Part shown: positions 26,124-35,763 of the stretch, piece after piece
Layout of the letters: the number at the start of each line of letters is the position of its first letter
How positions within the stretch are numbered: the stretch's first letter is position 1
NCBI RefSeq assembly: GCF_003696285.1
Contig: NZ_RFFL01000007.1
Span: 190,019-237,605 of the forward strand
Length of the DNA: 47,587 nt
Source: Stutzerimonas nitrititolerans
GTDB lineage: Bacteria; Pseudomonadota; Gammaproteobacteria; Pseudomonadales; Pseudomonadaceae
Direction: 5' to 3'
The notes under the pieces: model-generated
Seen by the model: the letters and a program-made list of their open reading frames with translations, nothing else
Databases searched by the model: none
Told to the model about the DNA's origin: nothing
Position numbers and translations under genes: made by a program

Positions 26124-28826
26124 ATGCCGCAGGTTGACCCCGAGCTGTTCGATCGCAGTCAATTCCAGGCCGAGCTGGCGCTCAAGTCCAGCCCCATCGC
26201 CGCCTTCAAGAAGGTGATCGGCAAGGCGCGCAAGATTCTCGATGCGCGCTTCCTGGCCGGACGGGATATCCGGCGCCTGGTGGAAGACCGGGCCTGGTTC
26301 GTCGACCAGATCCTGCGCGCCGCCTGGCAGCGCTTCGACTGGAACGAAGATGCCGATATCGCGCTGGTGGCGGTGGGCGGTTATGGCCGCGGCGAGTTGC
26401 ACCCCTACTCCGACATCGACCTGCTGATCCTGCTCGATGACAGCGACCGGGAAATTTTCCGCGAGGCCATCGAAGGTTTTCTGACCCTGCTCTGGGACAT
26501 CGGCCTGGAGGTCGGCCAGAGCGTGCGTTCGGTGGCCGAATGCGCCGAAGAGGCGCGCGCGGACCTGACGGTGGTCACCAACCTGATGGAAAGCCGCACC
26601 ATCGCCGGCCCCGAGCACCTGCGGCAAGACATGCTGAAGGTCACCAGCCCGAACGAAATGTGGCCGAGCAAGGAATTCTTCCTCGCCAAGCGCAACGAGC
26701 AACGCGCCCGTCATTCCAAGTACAACAATACCGAGTACAACCTGGAGCCCAATGTCAAAGGCTCTCCGGGCGGGCTGCGCGACATCCAGACCATCCTCTG
26801 GATCGCACGCCGCCAGTTCGGCACGCTGAACCTGAACGCCATCGTCGACCAGGGCTTTCTCACCGAAGGCGAAAACTCGCTGCTGGTTTCGGCCCAGGCG
26901 TTTCTCTGGCGCGTCCGTTACGGGCTGCACATGCTGGCCGGCCGTGCCGAGGATCGCCTGCTGTTCGATCACCAGCGCAGCCTCGCCGCTCTGCTCGGCT
27001 ACGAAGACAACGACGCCAAGCTCGCGATCGAGCGTTTCATGCAGAAGTACTACCGGGTGGTGATGAGCGTTTCCGAACTCAGCGACCTGGTGGGCCAGCA
27101 CTTTGCCGAGGTGATTCTCTGGGAAGGCGACAGCGGGCCGGCCGTGCCGCTCAACAGCCGCTTCCTGGTGCGCGACAACTACCTGGAGGTCGCCAACGAC
27201 TCGGTATTCAAACGCACGCCCTTCGCCATCCTCGAGGTCTTCGTGCTGCTGGCGCAGAACCCTCGGATTCAGGGTGTGCGCGCCGAAACCATCCGCCTGC
27301 TGCGCGACCACCGGCACCTGATCGACGACGAGTTCCGCAGCGATATCCGCAACACCAGCCTGTTCGTCGAGCTGTTCAAGTGCAAGGAAGGTATCCATCG
27401 CAACCTGCGTCGGATGAATCGCTACGGAATCCTCGGCCGCTACCTTCCCGAGTTCGGTCATATAGTCGGGCAGATGCAGCACGACCTGTTCCACATCTAT
27501 ACCGTGGATGCGCACACCCTCAACGTCATCAAGTACCTGCGCAAGCTGAGCAAACCCGGCGTCGCGGAGAAGTATCCGCTGGCCAGCAAGATCGTGGAGC
27601 GCCTGCCCAAGCCCGAGCTGATCTATATCGCCGGCCTTTATCACGACATCGCGAAGGGCCGCGGCGGCGACCACTCCGAGCTCGGCGCCGTGGACGCCCA
27701 GGCGTTCTGCATCCGCCACAAGCTGCCGGCCTGGGATACGCGCCTGGTGGTCTGGCTGGTTGAGAACCACCTGGTGATGTCGACGACCGCCCAGCGCAAG
27801 GATCTCTCCGACCCGCAGGTGATCAACGACTTCGCCCAGGCGGTCGGCGATGAAACCCACCTGGACTATCTGTACGTGCACACCGTGGCCGACATCAACG
27901 CCACCAACCCGACACTGTGGAATTCCTGGCGGGCCAGCCTGCTGCGTCAGCTGTACACCGCGACCAAGCGGGCACTCAAGCGCGGGCTGGAAAACCCGCT
28001 GGAGCGCGAGGAGCAGATTCGCCAGACCCAACGGGCGGGGCTCGACAGCCTGGTGCGCAACGGCACCGACCCGGACGAGGCCGAGCAACTGTGGGCGCAA
28101 CTGGGTGACGACTACTTCATGCGCCACTCATCGACCGACGTGGCCTGGCATACCCAGGCGATCCTCCGGCACGGCGACAGCAGCGAGCCTCTGGTTCTGA
28201 TCAAGGAAACCACCCAGCACGAATTCGAGGGTGGCACGCAGATATTCATCTATGCCGCCGACCAGCATGACTTCTTCGCCGTGACGGTGGCGGCGATGGA
28301 CCAGCTCAACCTGAACATCCACGACGCCCGCATCATCACCTCCAGCAGCCAGTTCACCCTCGACACCTACATCGTGCTGGACGCCGATGGCGCACCGATC
28401 GGCAACGATCCCGAGCGCATCCAGGAGATCCGCCAGGGCCTCACCGAGGCGCTGCGCAATCCCGAGGACTACCTGACGATCATAAAGCGGCACGTCCCGC
28501 GGCAGCTCAAGCACTTCGCCTTTCCGCCACAGGTCACCATCCACAACGACACCCAGCGGCCACAGACCATCATCGAGGTCATCGCGCCGGATCGCCCCGG
28601 CTTGCTGGCACGCATCGGCCAGCTGTTCCTGGAGTTCGACCTTTCCGTGCAGAACGCCAAGATCGCCACAATGGGTGAACGGGTCGAAGACGTCTTCTTC
28701 GTGACCAACGCCGACAATCAGCCGCTGTCGGACCTGCAGTTGTGCACGCAGCTACAGCAGGCGCTGGTCAAGCAGCTGAGCCAGGAGAACGAGCATCAAC
28801 CCTCCCCCAGCAGCATCGTGATCTAG
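26124..28826 (+). CDS. glnD: Bifunctional uridylyltransferase/uridylyl-removing enzyme
   Basis: GlnD senses glutamine and adds or removes UMP on the PII protein, controlling nitrogen assimilation. The product is 900 residues. The nucleotidyltransferase motif [16 protein letters not shown] is at 85-100; the HD phosphohydrolase motif ([15 protein letters not shown]) is near residue 505; two ACT domains lie at about 715-790 and 815-895 and bind glutamine. The start has a strong AAGGAGG ribosome-binding site nine bases away; open codons further upstream overlap map in another frame. Its stop is one base from the mnhG stop on the other strand. Confidence 0.97.
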   Translation: MPQVDPELFDRSQFQAELALKSSPIAAFKKVIGKARKILDARFLAGRDIRRLVEDRAWFVDQILRAAWQRFDWNEDADIALVAVGGYGRGELHPYSDIDLLILLDDSDREIFREAIEGFLTLLWDIGLEVGQSVRSVAECAEEARADLTVVTNLMESRTIAGPEHLRQDMLKVTSPNEMWPSKEFFLAKRNEQRARHSKYNNTEYNLEPNVKGSPGGLRDIQTILWIARRQFGTLNLNAIVDQGFLTEGENSLLVSAQAFLWRVRYGLHMLAGRAEDRLLFDHQRSLAALLGYEDNDAKLAIERFMQKYYRVVMSVSELSDLVGQHFAEVILWEGDSGPAVPLNSRFLVRDNYLEVANDSVFKRTPFAILEVFVLLAQNPRIQGVRAETIRLLRDHRHLIDDEFRSDIRNTSLFVELFKCKEGIHRNLRRMNRYGILGRYLPEFGHIVGQMQHDLFHIYTVDAHTLNVIKYLRKLSKPGVAEKYPLASKIVERLPKPELIYIAGLYHDIAKGRGGDHSELGAVDAQAFCIRHKLPAWDTRLVVWLVENHLVMSTTAQRKDLSDPQVINDFAQAVGDETHLDYLYVHTVADINATNPTLWNSWRASLLRQLYTATKRALKRGLENPLEREEQIRQTQRAGLDSLVRNGTDPDEAEQLWAQLGDDYFMRHSSTDVAWHTQAILRHGDSSEPLVLIKETTQHEFEGGTQIFIYAADQHDFFAVTVAAMDQLNLNIHDARIITSSSQFTLDTYIVLDADGAPIGNDPERIQEIRQGLTEALRNPEDYLTIIKRHVPRQLKHFAFPPQVTIHNDTQRPQTIIEVIAPDRPGLLARIGQLFLEFDLSVQNAKIATMGERVEDVFFVTNADNQPLSDLQLCTQLQQALVKQLSQENEHQPSPSSIVI

Positions 28827-28827
28827 A

Positions 28828-29157
28828 TCAGTCCCACGGCTTGCCGCGGGTGCGCTCGATGGTTTCGAGTTTCTGCTGCATGGCTGCCTTGGCCAGCATG
28901 TGCGCACTGACCGGGGCGGTGATGAACAGGAACAGGGTGATCAGCAGCTCATGCAGGCTCAGGCCCTCGCCATGATGGCTGAAGAAAATCGCCGAGCCGA
29001 TGATGATGCCGCCGACGCCAAGAGTGGTGGCCTTGGTCGGGCCATGCAGACGGGTGAAGAAATCCGGCAGCCGGAACAATCCGATCGCCCCGATCAAGGC
29101 GAACAGGCTGCCGGTCAGCAGAAAGAAACAGATGAGCAATTCGAGCCAGAAAGACAC
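28828..29157 (-). CDS. mnhG: Na+/H+ antiporter subunit G (MnhG/MrpG)
   Basis: A 109-residue protein with three predicted membrane helices, the last subunit of the Mrp/Mnh/Sha-type antiporter. The family core GAIGLFRLPDFFTRLHGPTK followed by TTLGV is clear. The start codon is GTG with a TGAGGAG ribosome-binding site that overlaps the mnhF stop. It is the final gene of the minus-strand operon and meets glnD tail to tail, leaving no room for a terminator outside coding sequence. Confidence 0.93.
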   Translation of the reverse strand: MSFWLELLICFFLLTGSLFALIGAIGLFRLPDFFTRLHGPTKATTLGVGGIIIGSAIFFSHHGEGLSLHELLITLFLFITAPVSAHMLAKAAMQQKLETIERTRGKPWD

Positions 29158-29167
29158 GTGAATCTCC

Positions 29168-29437
29168 TCAGTCGATGATTTCGCCGTGCAGCAGATGCTT
29201 GCCCACCGCCACCGTGCTGACGAAGCCCATCACCGCAATCAGCAGCGCTGCCTCGAAGAACAGGTCCGACGCCAGCCAGATGCCGAACAGCACGATCAGG
29301 GCGAGCGCGTTGATGTAAAGCGTATCGAGCGCCAGCACGCGATCCGGCATCTCCGGCCCGACCACCAGGCGGATCAGGGTCAGTACCGCGGCCACGCCGA
29401 GAATGGCCATGCACAGCAGGATCACGTACGCGAGCAT
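29168..29437 (-). CDS. mnhF: Na+/H+ antiporter subunit F (MnhF/MrpF)
   Basis: An 89-residue membrane protein with three helices; the conserved RLVVGPEMPDRVLALDTL segment marks MnhF/PhaF. In the B. subtilis system MrpF is also linked with cholate efflux. The start lies 16 bases inside the 3' end of mnhE in another frame; the frame remains open upstream but only this ATG gives the family N-terminus. It is essential to the multi-subunit complex in systems studied elsewhere. Confidence 0.92.
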   Translation of the reverse strand: MLAYVILLCMAILGVAAVLTLIRLVVGPEMPDRVLALDTLYINALALIVLFGIWLASDLFFEAALLIAVMGFVSTVAVGKHLLHGEIID

Positions 29438-29922
29438 TGGAATATCTCCAGCAGCGGGGCTTCGTAGCGGGTCTTGATCTCGGCGACCAGCGCCTCGATA
29501 TCCGGCGCGTCCAGCGCATGCAGCAGCAGCATCTTGTGATCCGGGCTGAGGCCCGAAGAGACAGTGCCGGGCGTCAGCGAAATGATGCTCGTGAGTACCG
29601 ACAGGACGAACTCGTTCTCGATCAGCATCGGCACTTCGATGAACGCGGGTTGCAGATTGCGCGTCGGCCCCAGCACCAGTCGGGCCACGGTCAGGTTGGC
29701 CCGCACGATGTCGTAGAACACCATCAGCATGAACGCGCATAGCCGCAAGGGTCTGCGCACCGCCGGCACTTCCACGAGAAAACCGCGCACCAGCAGCGGA
29801 ATCACCCAGCCCAGGAACAGCCCGAGCAACAGATGACCAAGGCTCGGCGTGTTGTTCAACAGCAGCCACAACAGCGCAAGCATCAGGGACAGAGCAGGAT
29901 TAGGCAGCCAGCGAGCTTTCAT
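29422..29922 (-). CDS. mnhE: Na+/H+ antiporter subunit E (MnhE/MrpE)
   Basis: A 166-residue protein with N-terminal membrane helices (residues about 10-75) and a soluble C-terminal part. MnhE motifs are present: LVLGPTRNLQPAFIEVP and SIISLTPGTVS followed by HALD. The ATG overlaps the mnhD stop by four bases. Its 3' end overlaps mnhF by 16 bases, typical of tightly packed mnh operons. Confidence 0.93.
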   Translation of the reverse strand: MKARWLPNPALSLMLALLWLLLNNTPSLGHLLLGLFLGWVIPLLVRGFLVEVPAVRRPLRLCAFMLMVFYDIVRANLTVARLVLGPTRNLQPAFIEVPMLIENEFVLSVLTSIISLTPGTVSSGLSPDHKMLLLHALDAPDIEALVAEIKTRYEAPLLEIFQCSRT

Positions 29923-31421
29923 GCCCCTTCTCCTTGAATGATCTGCAGATAAGGCCCGAGATCGAGCAACTGACTTGCCGTGCTTTGCGCGTAGGCCTGC
30001 AGCGGCTGGGCCCAGATCACCAGAACCAGGCTGCCAAGCAGCAGGCTGGCAGCCGCGATCAACCTGACCGGATCGGCCGGCGCCCCGACCGGGGCCGATT
30101 CGCTGGGCAGCCAGAACACCAGACTGCCGGCACGACTCAACGCAATCACCATTCCCAGTCCGCCCACCAGCAGCACGGACCAAAGCATCCACGCCTGGAT
30201 GCCGGGCGCAACCGCGGAGAGCAGCATCACCTTGCCGATGAAACCCGAGAACGGCGGCAGGCCCGCCACGGAAATCGCCCCCATGAAGAACAGCGCGCCC
30301 AGCAGCAACGGCTGACGCAGAGCGGGCGCCACTACCAGCCGGGTTTCGCTGTCACCGCGCTGGCGACCGATCAGGTCGGCCAGCAAGAACAACCCACCCG
30401 CCACGAAGGTACTGTGAACGAGATAATAGAGCGCCGCGCTCACCCCTTGCTCGGTACCCAGCGCGATGCCGGCGAGCAAGGTACCCACAGAGACGATCAC
30501 CAGGTACGACAGCAACACCTGCAGCCCCCGGGCCGCCAAGGCGCCGATGACACCCGCCGCGACGGTAAGCAGGGCGAGCGGCCAGAGCCAATCGTTGGCC
30601 ATGAAGCTCAACGAGCCCGCCGCGCTGCCGAACAGCAGGGTGAATACCCGCAGGATGGCGTAGAGCCCGACCTTGGTCATGATGGCGAAAAGCGCGGCGA
30701 CCGGCGCGGTGGCCGAGGCGTAGGAGCTGGGCAACCAGAAATACAGCGGCAGCAGCGCCGCCTTGAGCCCGAACACGATCAGCAGCAGAAAACCCGCCGC
30801 CGCCAGCAACGGACCGTCCGCCGCATCGGCAATGCTGATCCGGACGGCCAGATCGCCCATGTTGAGCGTGCCGGTCAGCCCGTAGAGCATGCTGACGCCA
30901 ATCAGGAAAAACGCCGAGCCGAGCAGGTTCAGCACCACGTAGTGGACCCCCGCACGCACCCGCGCGGCACCGTTGCCATGCAGCAGCAAGGCATAGGAGG
31001 AGATCAGCAGAATCTCGAAGAAGACGAACAGGTTGAACAGGTCCGCGGTAAGGAAGGCACCATTGATGCCCACCAGCTGGAACTGGAACAGCGCATGGAA
31101 GTTGGGGCCTCGTGCATCGTCGCCGCGGCTGGCATAGAGCACCGCGCCTGCCGCCAGCACGGCTGTGACCAGCAGCATCAACGCGCTCAACCGGTCGAGC
31201 ATCAGGATGATACCGAACGGCGGTTGCCAATTGCCCAGGGCATAGATGCGCAGCTGGTCATCGCCGGCGAGCAGCAACAACCAGACAGCGACCGGTACCA
31301 GCACAAAGGTCGCGAGCAGCGACAGGACGCGCTTGGCAGGTTTTTCCAGACGGTGCAGCACCAGCAGCAGGCTGCCCATGAACAGCGGCAGCAGAATCGG
31401 CAGGATCAGTGCATGCGTCAT
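29919..31421 (-). CDS. mnhD: Na+/H+ antiporter subunit D (MnhD/MrpD)
   Basis: A 500-residue membrane protein with about 14 helices of the proton-translocating family shared with complex I subunits NuoL/M/N. Diagnostic stretches are LFNLFVFFEILLISSYALL, the central Lys/Pro-bearing FGLKAALLPLYFWLP and APVAALFAIMTKVGLYAI. It pairs with MnhA as the ion-translocating core. It overlaps mnhC upstream and mnhE downstream by four bases each. Confidence 0.95.
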   Translation of the reverse strand: MTHALILPILLPLFMGSLLLVLHRLEKPAKRVLSLLATFVLVPVAVWLLLLAGDDQLRIYALGNWQPPFGIILMLDRLSALMLLVTAVLAAGAVLYASRGDDARGPNFHALFQFQLVGINGAFLTADLFNLFVFFEILLISSYALLLHGNGAARVRAGVHYVVLNLLGSAFFLIGVSMLYGLTGTLNMGDLAVRISIADAADGPLLAAAGFLLLIVFGLKAALLPLYFWLPSSYASATAPVAALFAIMTKVGLYAILRVFTLLFGSAAGSLSFMANDWLWPLALLTVAAGVIGALAARGLQVLLSYLVIVSVGTLLAGIALGTEQGVSAALYYLVHSTFVAGGLFLLADLIGRQRGDSETRLVVAPALRQPLLLGALFFMGAISVAGLPPFSGFIGKVMLLSAVAPGIQAWMLWSVLLVGGLGMVIALSRAGSLVFWLPSESAPVGAPADPVRLIAAASLLLGSLVLVIWAQPLQAYAQSTASQLLDLGPYLQIIQGEGA

Positions 31422-31747
31422 TCGCGCGTCTCCCGACCGTCCACATGATCGCTGCGCAATTCACCGAGCCCACGCAGCGCCAGCACCACCACGAAGGCCG
31501 TCATGGCGAAGCCGATGACGATGGCGGTCAGCACCAGGGCCTGGGGCAAGGGGTCACCGTATTCGGCACTCTTGCCGATAACTGCCGGCATCCCGGTCGG
31601 CAGCCTTCCCATGGAGAAGATGAACAGGTTGACCGCATAGGAGATCAGCGTCAGCCCCATCACCACCGGAAAGATGCGTGCGCGCAGCAGCAGATAGACG
31701 CCGCTGCTGGTCATGACACCCAGCGTGATTGCAAACAAGGCTTCCAT
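31418..31747 (-). CDS. mnhC: Na+/H+ antiporter subunit C (MnhC/MrpC)
   Basis: A 109-residue three-helix protein homologous to NuoK of complex I (GVYLLLRARIFPVVMGLTLI, then AVNLFIFSMG). The ATG is chosen over the GTG one codon earlier: AGGAGG is seven bases from the ATG and the ATG makes a TGATG junction with the mnhA stop. The polypeptide ends in a polar tail with YGDPLPQALVLTAIVIGFA, conserved in the family. Confidence 0.94.
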   Translation of the reverse strand: MEALFAITLGVMTSSGVYLLLRARIFPVVMGLTLISYAVNLFIFSMGRLPTGMPAVIGKSAEYGDPLPQALVLTAIVIGFAMTAFVVVLALRGLGELRSDHVDGRETRE

Positions 31748-34539
31748 CACAGCACCTCCTTGGCCGACTCGTCCTGGCTGACGTGACCGATATTGGAAAG
31801 GATCAGCAGAGTCGCCCCCACTACGGCCAGGTAGACGCCCAGATCGAACAGCATGGCGGTCGCCAGCTCGATCTCGCCGATCAGAGGTATATGGAAGTGG
31901 CCGAAGGACGACGTCAGGAACGGATAGCCGAAGGCCCAGCTACCCAGCCCCGTGAGCCCCGCTATCAGCACGCCGGAACCGGCGATGCCGTGGTAGCTCA
32001 ACGGCTGGCGCTCCTGCGCCCAGGTGACCCCGTGAGACACGTACTGCAGGATCAGCGCCACGGCCGTGATCAGGCCGGCGATGAAACCACCGCCCGGCAG
32101 ATTGTGGCCACGCAGGAAGATGAAGAACGAAATCAGCAAGGCCATCGGCAGGATCGCCCGCGACAGGTTATCGAGGATCATCGGATGGCTGTCGGTCGAC
32201 CACAGGCGGCCACCGTAATCACGGGTCGGGTGAGGCAGATGCAGGCCATACAGCAGGCTGTAGATACCCACGCCGGCGATCGCCAGCACGCTGATCTCGC
32301 CGAGCGTATCGAAGCCGCGGAAGTCCACCAGAATCACGTTGACCACGTTGGTCCCGCCGCCGCCCGACACGCTGTTCTCGAGGAAGAACGAAGCGATGCT
32401 GTCGAACGGGCGTGTCAGCACCGCATAGCTCAACAGCGCGATCATGACGCCGACGCCGCTGGCCAACACCAGGTCGCGCATGCTGCGCAGGCTGCTGGAT
32501 TCGGCGGGGGTACGGTCGGGCATGAAGAACAGCGTGAGGATCAGCAGGATGATCGTCACCACCTCGACGGACAACTGGGTCAAAGCCAGATCCGGCGCGG
32601 AAAAACGCGCGAAGCCCAGCGCCACCAGCAGGCCGGCCACGCTGAGGATCATCAAGGCCACGAGGCGGCGCCGATGGAAGAACACGGTGAGCAGTGACGA
32701 AACCATCAGGATGCCCATGCCGAGCAGCGTGCCGCCATCGATCGATGTCAGGGGCCGCGAGCCGCGCAGGGATTCCAGCGGCATCAGCGCATAGATCACC
32801 AGGACCAGCGTACTGACCAGCATCAAGGCCAGATAACGCTGCAGGGAGCCGCTTTCCAGCGTGTCGGTAATCCTGCGGGCACTCGCGGCCAGGCTGCGTA
32901 TGAACTGCCCGAATATCTGCAACGAGTCCACCTCGGGCAAGCCCTCGTACCAGCTAAACGACCATTTGCGCAGCGCATAGATCAGGATGCCGCCACCCAG
33001 TGCGATGAAACTCATGAGCAACGGCAGGTTCAGGCCATGCCAGATCGCCAGGCTGTACTCCGGCACGTTGCCGTTGAGCGTCCCGTTTACCGCAGCAGCC
33101 AGCAGGGGCGCGACGGTATAGGCCGGCAGCATGCCCACCAGCAGGCACAGCAGTACCAGGATTTCCACCGGTATCTTCATGTAGCGCGCCGGCTCGTGAG
33201 GGGGGTACTTGGGCAGGTCGATCGGCTCGCCATTGAAGAACACGTCGTGGACGAAGCGCAGCGAATAGGCCACCGAAAACGCCCCTGCCAGAGTCGCGAT
33301 CACCGGAATGGTCCAGTAGAAGCTGCCCAGCAGATGCTGCTCCAGGGTCTCGGCGAAGAACATTTCCTTGCTCAGGAAGCCGTTGAGCAGCGGCACGCCA
33401 GCCATTGCCAGCGACGCCACCATGGCCAGCACCGCCGTGTGCGGCATGTACTTCCACATGCCGTTGATACGGCGCATATCGCGGGTTCCGGTCTCATGAT
33501 CGATGATCCCTGCCGCCATGAACAACGAAGCCTTGAATGTGGCGTGGTTAATGACATGGAAGATGGCGGCAACGGCGCCAAGGCGTGAGTCGAGCCCGAA
33601 CAGCAGAGTGATCAGTCCCAGGTGACTGATCGTGGAATAAGCCAGCAAGCCCTTGAGGTCGTGCTGGAACAACGCCATGACCGCACCCAGCAACAAGGTC
33701 GTCAGGCCCGTCAGACTGACCAGATAGAACCACCACTCCGAGTCGGCCAGGGCCGGATACAAACGAGCAAGCAGGAAGACACCTGCCTTGACCATGGTCG
33801 CCGAATGCAGGAACGCCGAGACCGGCGTCGGTGCCGCCATCGCCTGCGGCAACCAGAAATGAAAGGGAAACTGGGCGGATTTGGTGAAGACGCCCAGCAG
33901 CACCAGGATCAGGGCCAGCGGATAGAGCCCGTGGGCACGGATCAGGTCACCGGAAGCCAGTACCGTAGTCAGCTCGTAGCTGCCGACGATGTGACCGATC
34001 AGCAGAATGCCGGCGAGCAACGCCAGGCCGCCACCGCCGGTGATCGTCAGCGCCATGCGCGCGCCCTGGCGCGCATCCGAACGATGACTCCAGTAGCCGA
34101 TCAGCAGGAACGACGACAGGCTCGTCAGCTCCCAGAACATCAGCATCAGCAGGAGGTTTTCAGAAAGCACGACGCCCAGCATTGAGCCCATGAAGAGCAG
34201 GAAATACCCGAAGAAGCGGCCCATCGGGTCCTTCTTCGAAAGGTAATAGCGCGCATAAAGGATGACCAGCAGCCCGATGCCGAGAATCAGCAGGGCGAAC
34301 AGGAAGCCCAGCCCGTCGAGCCGTAAACTGAGGTTCAATCCCAATTCGGGCAGCCATGGCAACGTCTGGATTTCCGTTTCGCCGGCAAACACTTCTTCGC
34401 GCTTCGACAACAGCAGAACCAGCGCCGCCAGAGGCGCCAGCCCGGCGCCGAATGCGCAGGCAGATCTCCCGGTACGCTCCAGCAACAGAGGCAGGAAGAT
34501 CCCCAAGAATGGCAGAGCGATTATCAGCGCAAGCGCCAT
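31747..34539 (-). CDS. mnhA: Na+/H+ antiporter subunit A fused to subunit B (MnhAB)
   Basis: A 930-residue fused subunit. Residues 1 to about 770 are MnhA, a NuoL-like antiporter module with [20 protein letters not shown], the Lys/His-rich transport helices and the MnhA C-terminal helices. About residues 790-930 are an MnhB domain ([20 protein letters not shown]). In Firmicutes A and B are separate genes; fusion gives the six-gene group found in Pseudomonas and Rhizobium (Sha/Pha). The complex exports Na+ (K+ in some Pha systems) in exchange for protons, supporting salt and alkali tolerance. The ribosome-binding site is AGGGG, eight bases upstream. A long structured leader precedes it. Confidence 0.95.
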   Translation of the reverse strand: MALALIIALPFLGIFLPLLLERTGRSACAFGAGLAPLAALVLLLSKREEVFAGETEIQTLPWLPELGLNLSLRLDGLGFLFALLILGIGLLVILYARYYLSKKDPMGRFFGYFLLFMGSMLGVVLSENLLLMLMFWELTSLSSFLLIGYWSHRSDARQGARMALTITGGGGLALLAGILLIGHIVGSYELTTVLASGDLIRAHGLYPLALILVLLGVFTKSAQFPFHFWLPQAMAAPTPVSAFLHSATMVKAGVFLLARLYPALADSEWWFYLVSLTGLTTLLLGAVMALFQHDLKGLLAYSTISHLGLITLLFGLDSRLGAVAAIFHVINHATFKASLFMAAGIIDHETGTRDMRRINGMWKYMPHTAVLAMVASLAMAGVPLLNGFLSKEMFFAETLEQHLLGSFYWTIPVIATLAGAFSVAYSLRFVHDVFFNGEPIDLPKYPPHEPARYMKIPVEILVLLCLLVGMLPAYTVAPLLAAAVNGTLNGNVPEYSLAIWHGLNLPLLMSFIALGGGILIYALRKWSFSWYEGLPEVDSLQIFGQFIRSLAASARRITDTLESGSLQRYLALMLVSTLVLVIYALMPLESLRGSRPLTSIDGGTLLGMGILMVSSLLTVFFHRRRLVALMILSVAGLLVALGFARFSAPDLALTQLSVEVVTIILLILTLFFMPDRTPAESSSLRSMRDLVLASGVGVMIALLSYAVLTRPFDSIASFFLENSVSGGGGTNVVNVILVDFRGFDTLGEISVLAIAGVGIYSLLYGLHLPHPTRDYGGRLWSTDSHPMILDNLSRAILPMALLISFFIFLRGHNLPGGGFIAGLITAVALILQYVSHGVTWAQERQPLSYHGIAGSGVLIAGLTGLGSWAFGYPFLTSSFGHFHIPLIGEIELATAMLFDLGVYLAVVGATLLILSNIGHVSQDESAKEVL

Positions 34540-34620
34540 GACCTAAACCCCTTTAAGCCGACAAAACGTAGGCATGTTTTCCCTGGCAGACCAGCTTTCG
34601 GCCCCAAGCCATAAAAAGTG

Positions 34621-34698
34621 CAGCGGGCCGATTATCCATATTGCCCAGGCCAGCGTCCTGAAATCGTGCATTTTGAAAAACAAAAAGCCGGCCCGCTG
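34621..34698 (-). promoter_or_regulatory. Structured leader of the mnh operon (long-range inverted repeat)
   Basis: CAGCGGGCCG (34689-34698, minus) and CGGCCCGCTG (34621-34630, minus) form a perfect 10-bp inverted repeat enclosing 58 bases. Inside are a T-rich run and a GGGC/GCCC mini-stem; between this and the mnhA start (34539) another CTGG-TCTG-CCAG hairpin occurs. No convincing gene lies in 34540-34846. It could be a cation- or pH-responsive RNA leader, or a remnant repeat; it does not match a riboswitch consensus that I can recall with certainty. Confidence 0.4.
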
Positions 34699-34738
34699 TC
34701 AGCCCCAACCATCTGACAGATAAGAAAAAACAGATGTC

Positions 34739-34762
34739 GGTCCGCCAAGCTTCCGGCGGACC
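34739..34762 (-). terminator. Probable terminator after the SlyB-like gene
   Basis: GGTCCGCC and GGCGGACC form a perfect 8-bp stem with an 8-base loop. A run of six T lies nine bases further on the minus strand (34722-34730 region), inside a second stem CATCTG/CAGATG (34710-34736). Good stem, but T-run displaced, so termination efficiency is uncertain. Confidence 0.5.
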
Positions 34763-34846
34763 ATCAGCCTCATCTCCGGCACGCCCTCGCCGCACGCGGA
34801 GTCGATGAAGTAACCAGTCTGCGCGGCAGGCTCGAGCGCCGTTGCC

Positions 34847-35305
34847 TTATGGCGCTATCCGGCTGGTTCCGTTGACGGTCATGATGCGAACCCGCTGCCC
34901 CACCCGAAACACTTGGTTGGGCTCCACTTCCTGGACATAGGCGCGCATATTGCCGTCGTCTTCTCGGACGGTGATTTCGACGCCCTGCGCACGGGTGATG
35001 CCCTCTTCGGCGGCCGCGCCCAGCATGCCACCGGCTACGGCGCCGATCACTGCAGCCACGGCACTGCCACGGCCGCCACCGACGCCGCTACCGGCGATAC
35101 CCCCCACTACTGCACCTGCGCCGGTGCCGATGGGGGTCTTGGTGCCTTCGAGCTTGACCGGGCGCAACGACTCGATGGTTCCGTAACGAACGGTCTGCAC
35201 GGTACGCGCCTCGTCACGGGAATAACTGTCGCCGGTCAGGTTGGAAGTACAACCCGTAGCAAGAGCCATAGCGGTGAACGATGCGATGAAAATGGCGTTA
35301 CGCAT
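34847..35305 (-). CDS. SlyB/Pcp-like glycine-zipper outer membrane lipoprotein
   Basis: A 152-residue lipoprotein. The signal peptide ends in a lipobox with Cys19 (ALATGC). The middle (about 58-105) is an alternating Gly/Ala glycine-zipper 2TM segment (GTGAGAVVGGIAGSGVGG), and the C-terminal part is a beta-rich domain (VEPNQVFRVGQRVRIMTVNG). SlyB-type proteins stabilise outer-membrane domains under stress in enterics; the role here is inferred from family only. A CAGGAG ribosome-binding site lies upstream. Its neighbour order next to the Mnh operon also occurs, from memory, in P. aeruginosa. Confidence 0.85.
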   Translation of the reverse strand: MRNAIFIASFTAMALATGCTSNLTGDSYSRDEARTVQTVRYGTIESLRPVKLEGTKTPIGTGAGAVVGGIAGSGVGGGRGSAVAAVIGAVAGGMLGAAAEEGITRAQGVEITVREDDGNMRAYVQEVEPNQVFRVGQRVRIMTVNGTSRIAP

Positions 35306-35487
35306 TGGTGTGCTCCTGAGTCGCGAATTGATGATCCCGGTCGCCAGGCAGGCGCCTGCGGCGATGGAACGCTTGGCGGAGTCCCTCTGCCTGGTTCAGC
35401 ATCCGTCTCCATTGGACGCTACTTTACGCCACACGCTCCCGCCTCGCATGATCCGCCCTGCCTAAGTCGTATACGAGATTCATTTTC

Positions 35488-35724
35488 ATGGACTATTTCA
35501 TCATAGCCGTCACCACCCTGGCCGGGCTGGCTTTCCATGGCTGGCTGTTCGTTCGCTTCAGACGGTGGGCGGATCGGGATCTGGCGCTTTCGCTGGCCGG
35601 CAATGACCCGCAAAAGCGCGCCTGGGCGCTGGAGCGCCTGGCGCAGGCGAAAGCCGAGGGTGTTCGGAGGAAGGAGCTGGAGAGCTGGTTGAGACGTGAA
35701 CTGGACGGCTACGCCCCACGCTGA
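35488..35724 (+). CDS. Small membrane-anchored hypothetical protein
   Basis: A 78-residue protein that I do not recognise by name. An N-terminal hydrophobic helix (about 3-24, MDYFIIAVTTLAGLAFHGW) is followed by a basic, Arg/Lys-rich region and an amphipathic helical tail (RAWALERLAQAKAEGVRRKE). The likely topology is one membrane anchor with a cytoplasmic tail. Codon use looks like that of its neighbours. It is convergent with pdxH (39-base gap) and divergent from the SlyB-like gene; no strong ribosome-binding site is obvious. Confidence 0.65.
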   Translation: MDYFIIAVTTLAGLAFHGWLFVRFRRWADRDLALSLAGNDPQKRAWALERLAQAKAEGVRRKELESWLRRELDGYAPR

Positions 35725-35763
35725 AATCCGCGTGAGGCAAAGAAAGCCCGCCAGTGCGAGCGA

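Noticed and set aside
26040..28127. Long minus-strand open frame opposite map/glnD
   Set aside because: Shadow of glnD; no recognisable domains, composition typical of antisense frames.
29934..31448. 500-codon plus-strand frame opposite mnhD
   Set aside because: Extremely rich in Gln, Arg, His and Glu, the complement of a hydrophobic membrane protein; not a gene.
34553..34795. 80-codon frame in the mnh leader
   Set aside because: It crosses two hairpins, lacks a ribosome-binding site and has no family features; the region reads better as leader RNA and terminator.
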